This document shows, piece by piece, positions 49,058-59,643 of a DNA stretch of 64,000 nucleotides. Position 1 is the stretch's first letter; each line of letters begins with the position of its first letter. The notes under the pieces were generated by a model. That model saw only the letters and a list, made by a program, of their open reading frames with translations, was not told where the DNA came from and did no database searches. The stretch comes from Maratus speciosus (Eukaryota > Arthropoda > Arachnida > Araneae > Salticidae), in contig OZ010789.1 of assembly GCA_963932465.1 (NCBI GenBank), forward strand, positions 596,103,068 through 596,167,067. Direction: 5' to 3'. Made by a program: the position numbers and the translations under genes.

Positions 49058-49347
49058 TTAGTTAAACGTGTAAATCAAATGAAAAACATTTCAAGTTGTT
49101 TAACAGCGTATGAGTTTGAAGATTTGTATAACAGTATAGATTTCGACAATCTTAAAATAAAAATTATAGAGTTTTTCAATAAATATAATTCCTAAATATC
49201 GGACAGGAATGGTTTACTAATTTGTTTAATTTTGTAGTGCGTGAGAACTACTTATATGACAGGAAAATTGTTTACAAACAAGTTAGAGGGAATACAATAG
49301 GGGGAAGCTGTAGTTCGATTTTATCCGATATCTACTTTCTTTCTTTC
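49058..49347 (+). pseudogene. Reverse transcriptase fragment, N-terminal half (Penelope-like/YDKR type)
   Basis: Two frames are needed. The first (to a stop at 49193) reads MKNISSCLTAYEFEDLYNSI, matching the palm motif usually written DF-TLYT-I. The second (49201 on) reads ENYLYDRKIVYKQVRG, then NTIGGSCSSILSDIYF, matching the G-(I/M)-MG-S-LADLY block of RTs. It stops at the junction with the LINE/SINE insert (about 49336-49350). The continuation of the domain is at 58326-58834 in the same orientation. The Asp of the first motif is replaced (EFEDLY), so catalysis is unlikely. The N-terminal part is absent; the Tc1 element lies 37 bp upstream. Confidence 0.65.
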
Positions 49348-49348
49348 T

Positions 49349-49800
49349 AACCGATGACCAGGCCCCTACCTGCCGGAATGACCCAGCTTAACGGGTTTAG
49401 TACCTGGCATCGGGGCGAAAGACCGCCTAACCGCCGCGAAGCGGCAATAAACCTGACATCATTGCCTCGATCGTCATCCTATTTGCAGTGCCTACTGCTC
49501 GTTTGTGTATACTATGTTTTGCCGGTTACTTAACGTTATAACCTGTTGTTCGGCACCTGCACATTGCTACTCATGTTGGTCTCGTAATTTAGAACCTTGA
49601 TCAGATGACGAGACCTTCACCTGGCCAGGCACCTCCAGAGGTATAATTCACAGGTAACTTGGAGGACTTTGCACCCACGACGGATTTTACATGCACCAGG
49701 CGCCATTAGCGTACATGGCGGATTATAGCCAGCAGTATGCCTCGATCCCGCGGACTTAGCTGCGGATTCGATGCTCTGCCAACTGGGCCACCGCTGCCCG
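49349..49800 (-). mobile_element. tRNA-headed SINE-like segment
   Basis: On the minus strand from about 49800 the sequence contains TGGCCCAGTTGG, an exact match to the tRNA A-box consensus, and about 40 bp later GGGATCGAGGC, a near B-box. The head can pair GCAGCGG with a CTGC-containing 3' side. The body is CpG-richer than the surroundings and finishes in AGAAAGAAAGAAAG. This is the plan of a tRNA-derived SINE of about 450 bp. Because it abuts the LINE 3' flank it might instead be part of that composite insertion. Target duplications were not found. Confidence 0.5.
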
Positions 49801-51549
49801 AACTACTTCTGAATGACCTGGGGTTTAGAAGCCGAATTGTTGGTGCAGACTTGTCATAAGAAAAAGGATTGGAGGGGGTGAGGAAGCAAAAAAAAAAAAA
49901 TAATAATAATATAAAATAAAATAAATAAATAATAAAAAAAAAAGAATAATAAAAAAAAAGAAATTAAAAAAAAAAATGGAGCGCCGCAGATAGACAACTT
50001 GCACCAAAAGTAAATTTTGGGCCGAAATGCTAGACAAACATAACGATGCAGGGGATGGGACTCCGCCTATCCACCGTACCCCACCGCGTAGAAACTGACT
50101 CCGTAGACTTCCCACTGGAGAGGGTCCGGTAGCTTGTGCAGGCTATAGCCTATGTGCAACTAAGAATAATAAAGAGGCGGTAGTCAAAAAGAAAAAGAAA
50201 AAAAAACTGAAAGGGAAAGGGGTTAGCTTGTACATGTTATTAAACTTAAAACTTACTTATAGCTATTTACTTAACTATCATTTATTACATATATTGTTTT
50301 AATATTATCCTATAGCACTAGGTGATACTAAACGAACTAGAGTAATTTACTTTAGATTATTTAAATATTGCCTGGCTATTTAAAATGAATTTATATTTTA
50401 ATCATTTCTAATATTAGAATCGGGATTTTATTTATTAATTATTATTATTATTTTTATATTATCTTATGACAAGTTAACTATGAATTGGCATACTATTACT
50501 TAGCTAGGAGGGAATTGATAAGAGACTAACGAGCTGACCTAGTGAGATTAATATACTAATTTCTAATTGAACTAGCTGCTTGATGTTGTAACTTAAACAT
50601 AAGCTATGGGTGTTGGGTTTGACCTAAATTAACATTTAATTTAATAATTCATTATATTTGTCTAGTATAATATACTTATCTCACCCAGTGGACTAGTTCT
50701 TCTGAGGAGGTTTCCTTGTCTTGGTATTTGGTCACTGTCGTGGTGGTTGTCTTTTTAATATTTTGACATATTCTTGTGGGTCTTTTCTTTATCCTTGATT
50801 AGATATATGCTTCGCACATACCGTGAGATGCTTGTCTCTATCGTAGGTTGTTTTCCTTTATGACTATTAATGGTGGATGCCTAAATTGGAGGTTTTGTCA
50901 CTTTGCGAACTTGCCGCTGATGGTTTGACGACTTGTGGTCTTTAATTGTGACCCATTGAGTTGGCTTTGATCACTTAACAGGTTCATTTTCCTTTGTTTG
51001 TATGTTACCTTGATACGTGAATGCGCACATAGCGATCAGTCCATTGGAACCTAATGGCTGTTATCACGATTTATGCAACATTGTTGCGAGCTATTTGAAA
51101 AGGCTTGTGCACTACTGGAGTGGGGCTTTTTCCATGGCCGTTAGTCCATCAAATTTTTTATGATGACTGTTTTCACAAGATGTATCGTTATAATTTCTCC
51201 TTTGTTGTAGTTGGCTTCTCTGTTTCATATTTAAAACACATCTTTTCCTTATCCACTTAACTATCTTCGGATGATTCGTTGGGTTTGTGTGAGTGAGCCG
51301 TAGCTATCAGTTCATCATAAATGACTTCCACCTCTCAGAAGTGCGATAAATCGATTTTTTTTTTTTTTTTTTTTGCAAGTAGAAGGTTCCTTCACCTGCG
51401 GCCGCGGTCAACTTAATAGTTAGACTCGGACCTTTTTTTTTTTTTTTTTAAATATATATATATATTAAACCTGAAAATAAGGCAGTTAGTTAGTTTGGGG
51501 TAGCGATGTCCGCTGGGATGGTATGTGTTTAGCTTTGTTATTTTATGTT
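49801..51549 (-). other. Non-coding 3' flank of the LINE
   Basis: No frame found. It holds an A/T low-complexity block (49889-49975), an unremarkable AT-rich part (50200-50700), a less AT-rich part (50700-51350), and two T-runs on the plus strand (51355-51374, 20 nt; 51433-51449, 17 nt). In LINE orientation these are A-runs just after the ORF2 stop. The 58 bp between the runs contain a GCGGCCGC octamer. Confidence 0.5.
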
Positions 51550-54167
51550 TTATTGAGAGATGGAGTCTATGTTTTCTATTAACCATCTGATAACTGCTTT
51601 GCCCTTGTTTTGTACATGTTTATTGTTTGCTAGCTGATTATGCCAAAGTTGCTCGTTGTTTGCTGTGATTTGAATCAGATGGTGTGGTTGTGTAAGTGGG
51701 CAGGCTGTTAGAAAGTATTTTGGGGTTCCCAATTGCCCGCATGCACAGTTTGGCTCATCTTTGCGCTTGAATCTGTGTAAGTATTCTGGGAATGCTCCAT
51801 GTCCCGTGTATATCTGGCTGAGTAATTTACAACTCCTTAGTCTGTTTGTACTTACTTTTGGGAAGTATTGATATGTTGTCCTGCCCTTGTCCCCGTAATC
51901 CCACTCGAACTGCCACTGTTTAATAATTAGTTCTTTAATTGTTTTTTTAAGGTTTGTTATTGGCCTTTCTAAGTTATATGGAATTTCTTTTATTTTATTT
52001 TCTGCTGCTTGTTTGGCTAATTCGTCGGCATCCTCGTTTCCTTGGATGCCTACATGTGCTTTAACCCAGCTAATTTTGAACCTATTATTTGAGAGTTTAA
52101 TTGCTTCTTGTATATCATTTACTAGTTGTGTGGTGTTAAATGGTTTGCTTAATGTTTGGATGGCTGACATGCAGTCCGAGCGGATGCTGTATTCCATCCC
52201 TGAGTTGTTGCCCCAATATGCTGCTTGTAGTATGGCCAGTAGTTCGGCTTGAAAGACACTATTAAACTTCCTTAAAGGTGCTGACCACGATTTAATTTTT
52301 TGTTCATTTTTGAAGGCTACGAATGCCGAACCCGTAGCTCCTGATTCCAATTTTGAGCCATCTGTGTAGATATTTATGTCTTTGACGTTGTGCCCTATTC
52401 TTGGTTCGATTGTTTCTGCGGGGTGTGTGTTCCATACGTTTATTTTTTTTGTATAGTCCGTGTGATTTATTGTTGTTCCATGGAGGTTTACATTTTCTCT
52501 CAGTCTTGATACTGTACCGTATGTTGCTTCGTATTTTACTTGTAGGTGTATTGGAATCAGGCCTGCAAGTACCTGAAGGGCCGCGGTAGGGGCAGTTTTA
52601 TATGCCTTAACAATGGACAGCAGGAAGTGTCTCTGGCAAGAGGATAATACCTCCTTGCTCCTTGTATTCAGGTTGTGGCCCCAAATAGGGGCGGCATAAG
52701 TTAGTGTCGTTTCAACTACTGTCCTATACCAAGTTTTAATAATTTCTGGTTTTAAGCCCCAGTTCCTGGATGCCATTGCTCCCAACATGTTGAATGTGTT
52801 TCTTATTTTTGCTGCTTGTGTTTGGCAATGCGCTAGCCAGTTGAGGTTTTTGTGTATTATGACTCCTAAGTATTTTATTTGCTCTTTTCCTTCAAGTTCT
52901 TTGTCATTGAATTTTATGCCTTCTATTTTATATGTGTCCTCTGTTGGAAGATTCCTTGTGTGTGTTCTGTTTAGATACAGCAGTTCTGTTTTATCCCAGT
53001 TTAGAGTTAGTTTATTTCCTGTAATCCATTCATTGAATTCTTTGATTATTTTGTTAGCTAGTTTAACTAATTTGATTTTTGTTTTTGATCTAAGTATTAT
53101 TATAAAATCATCCGCGAATGCTTGTTTTCTTACGTTAATTCCCCAATTTTTCTTGAGAGCCGTATCTGCTATGAGTAGCCACAGCAAAGGCCCGAGACAG
53201 CTGCCTTGTGGGCAGCCCCCGAATGTCTGCTTTGTTAAAATAATGCCGTTTTCTTCGAATGTGACGTACCTGCCTTTTAGGAAGCTCAATATCCAGTTTG
53301 TTAAATAAGTTGGATTGGGGGACTGCTTAAGGTTTTCAGATATAATAGGCCATCTGATATTATCGAATGCTCCCTTTATATCCATTGCTATGAGTAGTGT
53401 TTGGTAACCCTCTATTTTATCCTGTTTAATTGTTTTTATAAGATTATTAAGTGCATGTTCGCACGAGATCCCTTTTTTAAATCCGTATTGTTTATCGCTC
53501 CAATATTTGTTTACTGTTAGGTGGTGGGATATTCTGCCGTGTATTATTCTTTCTAAAATTTTACTGAATGCCGGTAATAGGCTGATTGGTCTATAATTTT
53601 TGGGGTCTTTAGGGTCTTTACCTTTCTTGTGGAACAGAACCACTGTGCCTATTTTGAAAGATTTTGGAAAATAGTTAAAGTGGAGGCAAGTATTGTATAA
53701 TGTTAAAAGAAGTTGTGACGCTGCATTGTGAATTCGTTTTATTAGGTTATAATCAATATAGTCGAAACCAGGGGCTTTGTTTTGTTTAATGTTTTTAATT
53801 ATCCTGTTCAGCTCTTGTCGCGTGATTGCAGGGGGGTTTTCTTCCTCTTCTCTTGGCTTTTCCGATGTTAATTTATGTTCTATTTTTGGGTCTGTTAAGT
53901 AAAGGCTATTTATGAAGTGGTTTAGTGTATTTTTAATTGTGACTTCTTTGTTGTCTGGCAGGATATTGACTAACCTTGATGGGCATGTTTTCTTACCCGA
54001 CGCTATCTTGTATTGTGGTCCGTATGTATTTTTAACTTCTTCACAGTATTTCTTCCATGAATCGCGTTTAGCTTTTTGTACTATTTTTTTAAGTTTTGCC
54101 CTTTCTTTTTTGTATTCTATGTGTAATTTCTGTTTTTTTCCCCGTCTTCTTATTTTTGAAATTTTCT
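51550..54167 (-). pseudogene. LINE ORF2, reverse transcriptase and RNase H part
   Basis: The frame is open from about 54167 to the stop at 51550; the first Met is at 53643. RT motifs numbered from that Met: NYRPISLL at 16-23, DIKGAFDNIRW with the first catalytic Asp at 88, GGCPQGSCLGP at 142-151, and FADD at 176-179. The RNase H domain has IYTDGS (Asp 428), FQAELLA (Glu 467), RSDCMSAI (Asp 490) and HVGIQGNEDADELA (530-543). A C-terminal C-X-C-C cluster (633, 635, 648) follows the TGHGAFPEYLHRF block; the His usual in it is Tyr. RNase H plus GCPQGS places it in the R1/I/LOA group and argues against Jockey. The catalytic residues look intact; the break is upstream. Confidence 0.93.
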
Positions 54168-55181
54168 CCTAAACGCTCTGACCCTGTTTCTTGCTATCTT
54201 AACCTCTTGCGTCCACCATTGCGGCGCTGTTATGACAGGTGCATTCCTTTGTTTATAACATTTAAACGCTATTGTTTTAATTTCGTTTTGGAGTCTTAAG
54301 GTTATTTTATCTAACTGGTCTGTGTTTGTTATTCTTTTAAGATCTTTAATATATCTATTTCTTATTTGTTTTATTGTTTTCTCAAATTTAGCGTGTTTTC
54401 CGTATTTCGTTTCTAACCTGTGTCTTTGATAGTTAGTGTTATCGTGCTGTAGTTTAAATTTAATATACTTGTGGTCGCTGCCCGATTCATCATCGCTCAC
54501 TTCCCAATCTGTAATTTCAGTCCCTAGTTTTGTTGTAGCTATTGTTAAATCTGGCCATCCCTCTAGTTTCTTTTGTACCCTTATTGTACTAAAAGACGCT
54601 GGTGCTCCTGGAGGGTTTTGGACAAAGAGCGAGTTTAGGAGTAGAAAATCTGTAAGTTTTTCACCCTTGTCATTTATATCTGCGTACCCCCATTGTTGCG
54701 AGTGTGCGTTGAAGTCCCCCGCCAGTAGAATCTCGCCCTTTGCTAATTTCAGTGTGTCTTCCACTTCCTGAAGTACTATTGCGAAATCTGCCGAGGGGGG
54801 AGCATATACGTTTATTATTGTTATAGTTTCTTTTTTATTTTCTACTTTTATTGCTGTTGTATATTCTTTTTCTGCGATTGTTATTGGGTTTGTGTCTATG
54901 TTCGTTACTATGGCTGATCGATTATGTTTTGTTTTGGTTACTTTCCAGATGCTGTTTTTATCGCTAAAGGCTGTTATTTTTTCTGTTCTTTTATTTTGAT
55001 AGTAGTCTTGAAGCAGTCCTATGTTAATCTTGTTTTCACTCATGTAACCCTTTAATGAGTTAGTGGCATGAAAGCTATTGTGTAGATTAATTTGTATGAA
55101 TTTAATATTGTCTTTATCTTGCGAGTTTTCTTTTGTGGTGGAGCTTGCTATATGTATTTTTTTATTTTTCTGTTTTTGCAT
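54150..55181 (-). pseudogene. LINE ORF2, apurinic-like endonuclease part
   Basis: 343 codons starting MQKQKNKKIH. Exonuclease-endonuclease-phosphatase motifs in order: IQINLHNS (29-36), LQDYY where the family usually has QE (57-61), NVYAPPS (124-130), GDFNAHSQQWG (155-165), DLTIAT (211-216) and the SDH triad (235-237). This domain nicks target DNA for reverse transcription. It ends at a TAA at about 54150 while the RT frame, -1 relative to it, is already open from 54167. One indel in the A-rich overlap would explain the split. The start lies 38 bp after the end of ORF1. Confidence 0.9.
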
Positions 55182-55218
55182 GTTTAACGCTTGGGTGCCT
55201 TTTTGGCACGCGCTATCC

Positions 55219-56810
55219 TTAATGTCGGCGTGGTGCGTAATTGACTCTATTTAGTTCACGTACTCTTTGTTCACGTTCTTTGATTTCTGCTTGTGTACGC
55301 CTATACAATCGTGGAATACCCCCGTATGTATTTACTGTTACTAAGTCTTTTAAAACTTCGTCACTCGTGGTTAGTTTTGTTTTCCCTTTTTCTAGTTCCA
55401 ACTGCCTTATTGTCAGTAGTTTACGGTAGACCCTGCACCTCCCGTCATGAGCCGTGTGGTCAACTGGTAGATGTGCTATGAGGTGATCTTTATTCCATTC
55501 ATTGAAGGTTGTGCACATGAAAAACCGCTTCGTATTTTTGGGGCAGTCTTCGTATCTATGGTGGCCGGCGCAAATTGGACAGTATTCTTCTTTTGAGTAC
55601 ACTGGTTTGCAAGATGATCAAACCCTTGGCATCGATGACATCTTAGGATTGTGACATAGTTCTTTACTGGGCATTCCCTCAGTCCCAGGCAAACCGTTCT
55701 CTCTCTGAGCATGTGATTTGCCAAGGGCTCGGGGAGCGATACCGGTATGTGCACTTTTCCCGCTGATGCCCGCAGATACCGTAGGGTTCGTATCTTTTCC
55801 AGATTATCTTTGGGGCTGATGCCTATCTTCCTGAATATATCTTCGTTTTCACTGTTGTTTCATCTGTTTCCTCTGGTGCGTGGAAGATTATGATTCTCTT
55901 CATCTTCATGTTTGCTGTCTTGATATTCAAACCGCTGCTACTTTCTTCGCTTTCTGTGAGGGCATCTTTTATCCTCGTGGCTTGTGCCGCCGAATGACAT
56001 ACTATTTTCATACCGTTGCGTATCTTCTTGACGTTCTTCACCCCGTCTTTGTTTTGTATCTTGCTGGCTACTTGTTGCTCCACTTCTTCTGCTGTTCTGT
56101 CTTCTTTAGCTTGGATTATTACTGTAGCTGTAGCTTCTTGTACGGCTCTTGCATATGATTTTACGACCGACGTTTTCATACTTACCAGTTCTTCTTTATG
56201 AGTTATTTCTTCATTGATCGTTGTTCTTAAGGCTGTTGATTGTTCCATAACTTCTATACTAGCCTCGGCGTGCACAGCCCTAGTCTCGATCTCCATTAGT
56301 GAATTTATCACTATTTGGAGTGCTCGTTCTATGGCCGTGCGCGTCGAAGCGGTGATTTTTGTAGATTTTGCTGCGTTTGATTTAATATAGCTAATTGCCA
56401 GCATTCCTCTTTCAACTTCTAACGATCTTCTTTTATTTGCTTCTGGCAGATCACAATAACTCATTAGCTTATTCTTGATTTCATCTGTCTCTTTATTTTC
56501 CATTTCTGAGGCATTCTGTTGGCTGTCTTCGTCGGAATCGACTTCTGTCTCGTCATCGTTGGTGAGATCGAAATATTCTTGTATATTCTTCAGTGTTATT
56601 ACTGTCTTTTCGGGGAGCTCTTCTTTTTTAATTGAATTCTTCAATGATTGACCAGGTAGCTCCTTTCGTGTGGAGCCGGATCCACCTGCCACTACTGGTG
56701 TCTTTTTTTGTATTTTGGGTTTTAGTGTTGTTGATTTTTGGTGTATTGTTACGTATGACTGTTGGAGAGTTTATGCTACTCCTAGAGGAGGAGCGAGTGC
56801 CGGGTGGCAT
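55219..56810 (-). pseudogene. LINE ORF1 (gag-like, zinc knuckles), frameshifted
   Basis: The likely start is MPPGTRSSSRSS at 56810. The reading then needs three shifts: near 56690-56700, near 55825-55830 and near 55600. The first half is acidic/coiled-coil-like (DDETEVDSDEDS; many Glu, Lys and Ala). The third piece contains the CCHC knuckle CHRCQGFDHLANQC, and the last piece contains CPICAGHHRYEDC and basic sequence to the stop. Such proteins bind element RNA and form the transposition particle. Total about 530 codons, usual for R1/I-group ORF1. Three shifts mean no full-length product. Confidence 0.88.
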
Positions 56811-57876
56811 TTTGTTGTGTTCTATTACGCTGTTTTCACCTCTAAGTGTACTTTTTTATTTTATTTTACTTCCCAGCGGAGTGGGGGGGGGGGAGGCAAA
56901 GATACATAAACATAAATTGATTTCACACAATAAATACTAATGGTAATTGGTTAGCAGTTAAACAATTGTGGGGGGGAGAGAATGCTAGAACTTATGCTCT
57001 GTTGGGTACTAAGAATGCAAAGGTATAAGATTTAATCACTAACTCATAAAATGCAGTGAGAAAAATGAACTAGGGGGAAGGAGGGGGGGGGGGAACTAAG
57101 CAAATCCTTAAATAGGCTGGAAGTGGGTAGAATAAAGGTATAGAATCTGTTAAAAGTCTTAGAAAGACACTATTGATTTATTAGTCCTTGTTAACTTGGT
57201 TGATTAATCAAAAGTTTTAATTTGAATACTTAATTGATTAATTGCGAGTTAGTTGTTCTCTTAATAAGCTGTAGAAACTAGGAACTGGGGAGCTGAAAAA
57301 TTGAATATATAGTATTTAAAATACAATGGCTCACTAATGCTTGCTGTGGGAGCTTATCTATTTAGTGTGGAAGGGGTTTGTTAAAAAAAGTTATTAGTTC
57401 TTAGTGATCTTTCAAAGAGTGGGGACTTGGGAGACAATGAACTGGTATGCTGAAGACGAAGGGATTATAGGTGCACGAAGGATTAGTCCGATGCGTAGGG
57501 GAGAATATCTATTGTACTGGGCAATGATTGACGCACCCTAACTTCTATTGTTACTTATCTATTAGCTATGTGGTGTATGGACACGGTTGGAATCTATATG
57601 CTGTGTTAAGAATGTGAACTGTAGGAGTTAAATGACTGAATATTATATTAAATTAAGTTGAATAATATGTCTAGGTTATTAGGAAAAATAAAAGTTTTGG
57701 AGAATAAAAGTTGAAGGGGCTGATTAATTAATACAGAGAGTTATTAAAATTAAGGGGCAGTTTTATAATGAATATAATAAATAATACTGTGTTAAACGGA
57801 ACAAAAATAACAAAAAAAAGGAGCTGTAGTAATGAAGAATTTAACCTAAAGAATTTTAATTTGTAAATTACTTACG
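56811..57876 (-). other. AT-rich leader or intron between 5' segment and ORF1
   Basis: No frame seen. On the minus strand it opens with CAATACGTAAGTAA, which has a perfect GTAAGT donor at 57875-57870. It ends in a long C-run (about 56892-56880), which could act as a polypyrimidine tract, before ORF1. Splicing is only a possibility. Confidence 0.4.
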
Positions 57877-58325
57877 TATTGTTTTTCCCCGCCAGGACTC
57901 CTGTATCGTCTAAAGATGTTGTTTACTAAGAGATGGCGTCCTTCTTTTACCTCTAAGTAGCCAGTGTTGGAGAAAATGGCGTTTGGGAGAGCTACGATCT
58001 TGATCAAGGCAAGCGCATTACAGGGAGGGGGTTCTTTTTTCGCCGGAGATTTCCTTCTTTCGACCGGTCCTAACCTGTAGCGTCCTACCGCTGGCTGCTT
58101 GCTTCGCTCTTGGCGGCTGGCTTGTGCATGGTCCCTGCTAATTACTAATTACTTAGTAGCTAATTAACTGTGCATGATATCGTTGATTGAAAGGCAGCTT
58201 CGTGTTCCTCTGGTTTATTACCATCCGTGGGTACAAAAACAGTTGAAGTGGGCCTGGTATTTCCGTAGCTAGAAGCAAAATGGCGGAGCCCAAAAAAACG
58301 CGTTTACACAAGATGGCGGTGTTAA
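57877..58325 (-). promoter_or_regulatory. Candidate LINE 5' promoter segment with YY1-like sites
   Basis: This segment is clearly less AT-rich than the neighbours and CpG-containing. It has four ATGGCG cores on the plus strand (933-938, 976-981 in the 57900s; 58280-58286; 58313-58319). The last two are AAAATGGCGG and AAGATGGCGG, the classic YY1 site, which reads CCGCCATCTT in LINE orientation. YY1 sites at the very 5' end are known in mammalian L1. The plus-strand frame starting at 58280 uses one of these ATGs but its first 15 codons come from the LINE, not the RT. Confidence 0.4.
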
Positions 58326-58834
58326 GGAAATTATATATGTACGAGGAACATATTGATACGAATGAGGACATGAGGTGTTTTCGTTACATTTGTGACATTT
58401 TAATAGTCAGATGCAATGATGTGAAAAAAGAAAAATTTGATTACTATCCTAATGGTTTAAATTTGAAATTGGAGTCAAAAAGTAAAAACATGGTCAATTA
58501 TTTAGATATTAATATTGAGATAAAAAATGGTGAGATAAAAACAGATATATATGACAAACGAAAAATCTTTAACTTTGAAACTATAAAAATGTTAAATTTT
58601 GGATCAAATGTGCATATCTCAATATATAGAAATATTTTCATTAACGGGTTAAACCGCATAGATAGATTGACATAAAAAACTGGGGAAAAAATGGAAGAAC
58701 TTTACAAATAGTATATTCTGGCATTGCACCATGGCTATCCTGAGAAATTTTTGAAGAGTCTGCTGCGTAATTTCGTAAAGTGTAAGACTTATCGCAGAGA
58801 TTTAGAGGTAATGTGGATGAGAAGAGAGGAGTAA
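58326..58834 (+). pseudogene. Reverse transcriptase fragment, C-terminal half (Penelope-like/YDKR type)
   Basis: It continues the domain begun at 49058-49347: EEHIDTNEDMRCFRYICDIL carries the catalytic-loop motif usually Y-(I/V)-DD, here YICD, so one Asp is lost. Then come YPNGLNLKL, NYLDINIEI and TDIYDKRKIFNF, the order seen in the YDKR-type RTs. After in-frame stops at 58673-58675 (TAA) and 58709-58711 (TAG), the same frame resumes with HHGYPEKFLKSLL, a typical C-terminal block, ending at 58834. An upstream in-frame ATG at 58280 belongs to the LINE end. Assignment to Penelope-like elements or to a related orphan RT group is not settled. Confidence 0.7.
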
Positions 58835-59207
58835 CTGTAAGTTTGACTCTTTGGGGATTAAGTGCACGTTTGTTGGAGTTTCACGTTTAGTTGATTGTTT
58901 TCGATGGGGTCTTGGCAGCTCATTCCACTTGTTAATTTTTCCAATTGGTCTTGACAGGTTGTTAGGGGAGCGTTGTGCACTTAAAACTGGTTTAACCCCG
59001 CAGAGCATGTCGCAAGTGAATGCCGCCTGTCTCCATTGATTTAATTTTTTCTGGTTTTAGTTATTGAATAATATTTAAATTTTGCTGTTTTTAAAGCATG
59101 TTGTTTTTGAAGTTAGTTGTTTTTAGTTATTTTGGTTGTTGTCATTTGGTTTGGTTTATTTATCTTAGGTTTAGTTCTGTGGTTTTGAATTTTTGGTTTG
59201 GTTTTTG
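58835..59207 (+). other. Downstream part of the old RT element, T/G-rich
   Basis: No coding sequence accepted; overlapping frames on both strands (58802-59008 and 58851-59039) lack motifs. From 59040 the plus strand is strongly T- and G-rich (repeated GTTTTTAG, TTTGGTTTGG). Confidence 0.5.
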
Positions 59208-59262
59208 AATATATATATATATATATATATTGCGCAATCATTAATGTATAGTATTACTTACT
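59208..59262 (-). repeat. Right outer inverted repeat plus (TA)n tract
   Basis: A TA tract followed by TTGCGCAATCATTAATGTAT and AGTATTACTTACTA, the inverse of 47490-47540. Confidence 0.7.
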
Positions 59263-59628
59263 AATTTTTATTTTAATTAATAAAATGTGTTATGCAGCTA
59301 TCGCTTAGATACATCTAAAAATAGCCCAAAGTTTGGCATAATTTGTAGTTTTATAATTATCAAATACATTATTTTATTGCTGCATATGAGCATAATTTGA
59401 TGTATTTCTTTTTTTCTTTAACATCTTTATACCATGCTGCACTTCAATAACTTTTTGTGATTTTTACTATTTTTATAACATTTGATTTTTTTGGCCATTG
59501 ACATTATGTCTTCAATAACTTACTGATTCGCTTCTGGAATTTTAAATCACTTGGTTAGCTTATTTTAAAAGGGCTCTTATAGTTAAAAATTTTAAATAGT
59601 TGACTATAAGTCATTTAATAGTTATACA
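59263..59628. other. AT-rich intergenic DNA
   Basis: Nothing recognised. Confidence 0.65.
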
Positions 59629-59643
59629 TTATTTAAATTGTTT
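59629..59643. repeat. Left 15-bp target-site duplication
   Basis: TTATTTAAATTGTTT, identical to 61332-61346. Confidence 0.85.

Larger units (their letters stand above)
49336..58325 (-). mobile_element. Minus-strand LINE with adjoining SINE-like segment, ~9-kb insertion into an RT pseudogene
   Basis: Read on the minus strand: a CpG-richer 5' segment (58325-57877), an AT-rich leader (57876-56811), ORF1 (56810-55219), ORF2 (55181-51550), two A-runs (51449-51433 and 51374-51355), 1.5 kb of non-coding DNA, and a tRNA-headed segment with a GAAA-type tail (49800-49340). Endpoints are inferred from where the plus-strand RT pseudogene breaks and resumes. ATATCTAC (49328-49335) and ATATGTAC (58335-58342) could be a decayed target duplication, 7 of 8 matching. 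The true LINE 3' end could instead be one of the A-runs, with the rest being a separate insertion. Confidence 0.6.

Noticed and set aside
49735..49800. Functional tRNA gene on the minus strand
   Set aside because: A-box is good but B-box is imperfect and acceptor pairing is weak; followed by a long non-tRNA body with a SINE-type tail.
51375..51432. GCGGCCGC between two T-runs as cloning-adaptor contamination
   Set aside because: Embedded in sequence continuous with the LINE flank; one octamer is not enough evidence, though read-level checking would settle it.
52787..53308. 173-codon plus-strand frame
   Set aside because: Antisense shadow of the LINE ORF2, which has intact RT and RNase H motifs on the minus strand.
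58280..58675. Intact 131-codon gene starting at 58280
   Set aside because: The first codons derive from the LINE 5' edge; the true similarity to RT begins after about 58340 and continues past two stops to 58834.
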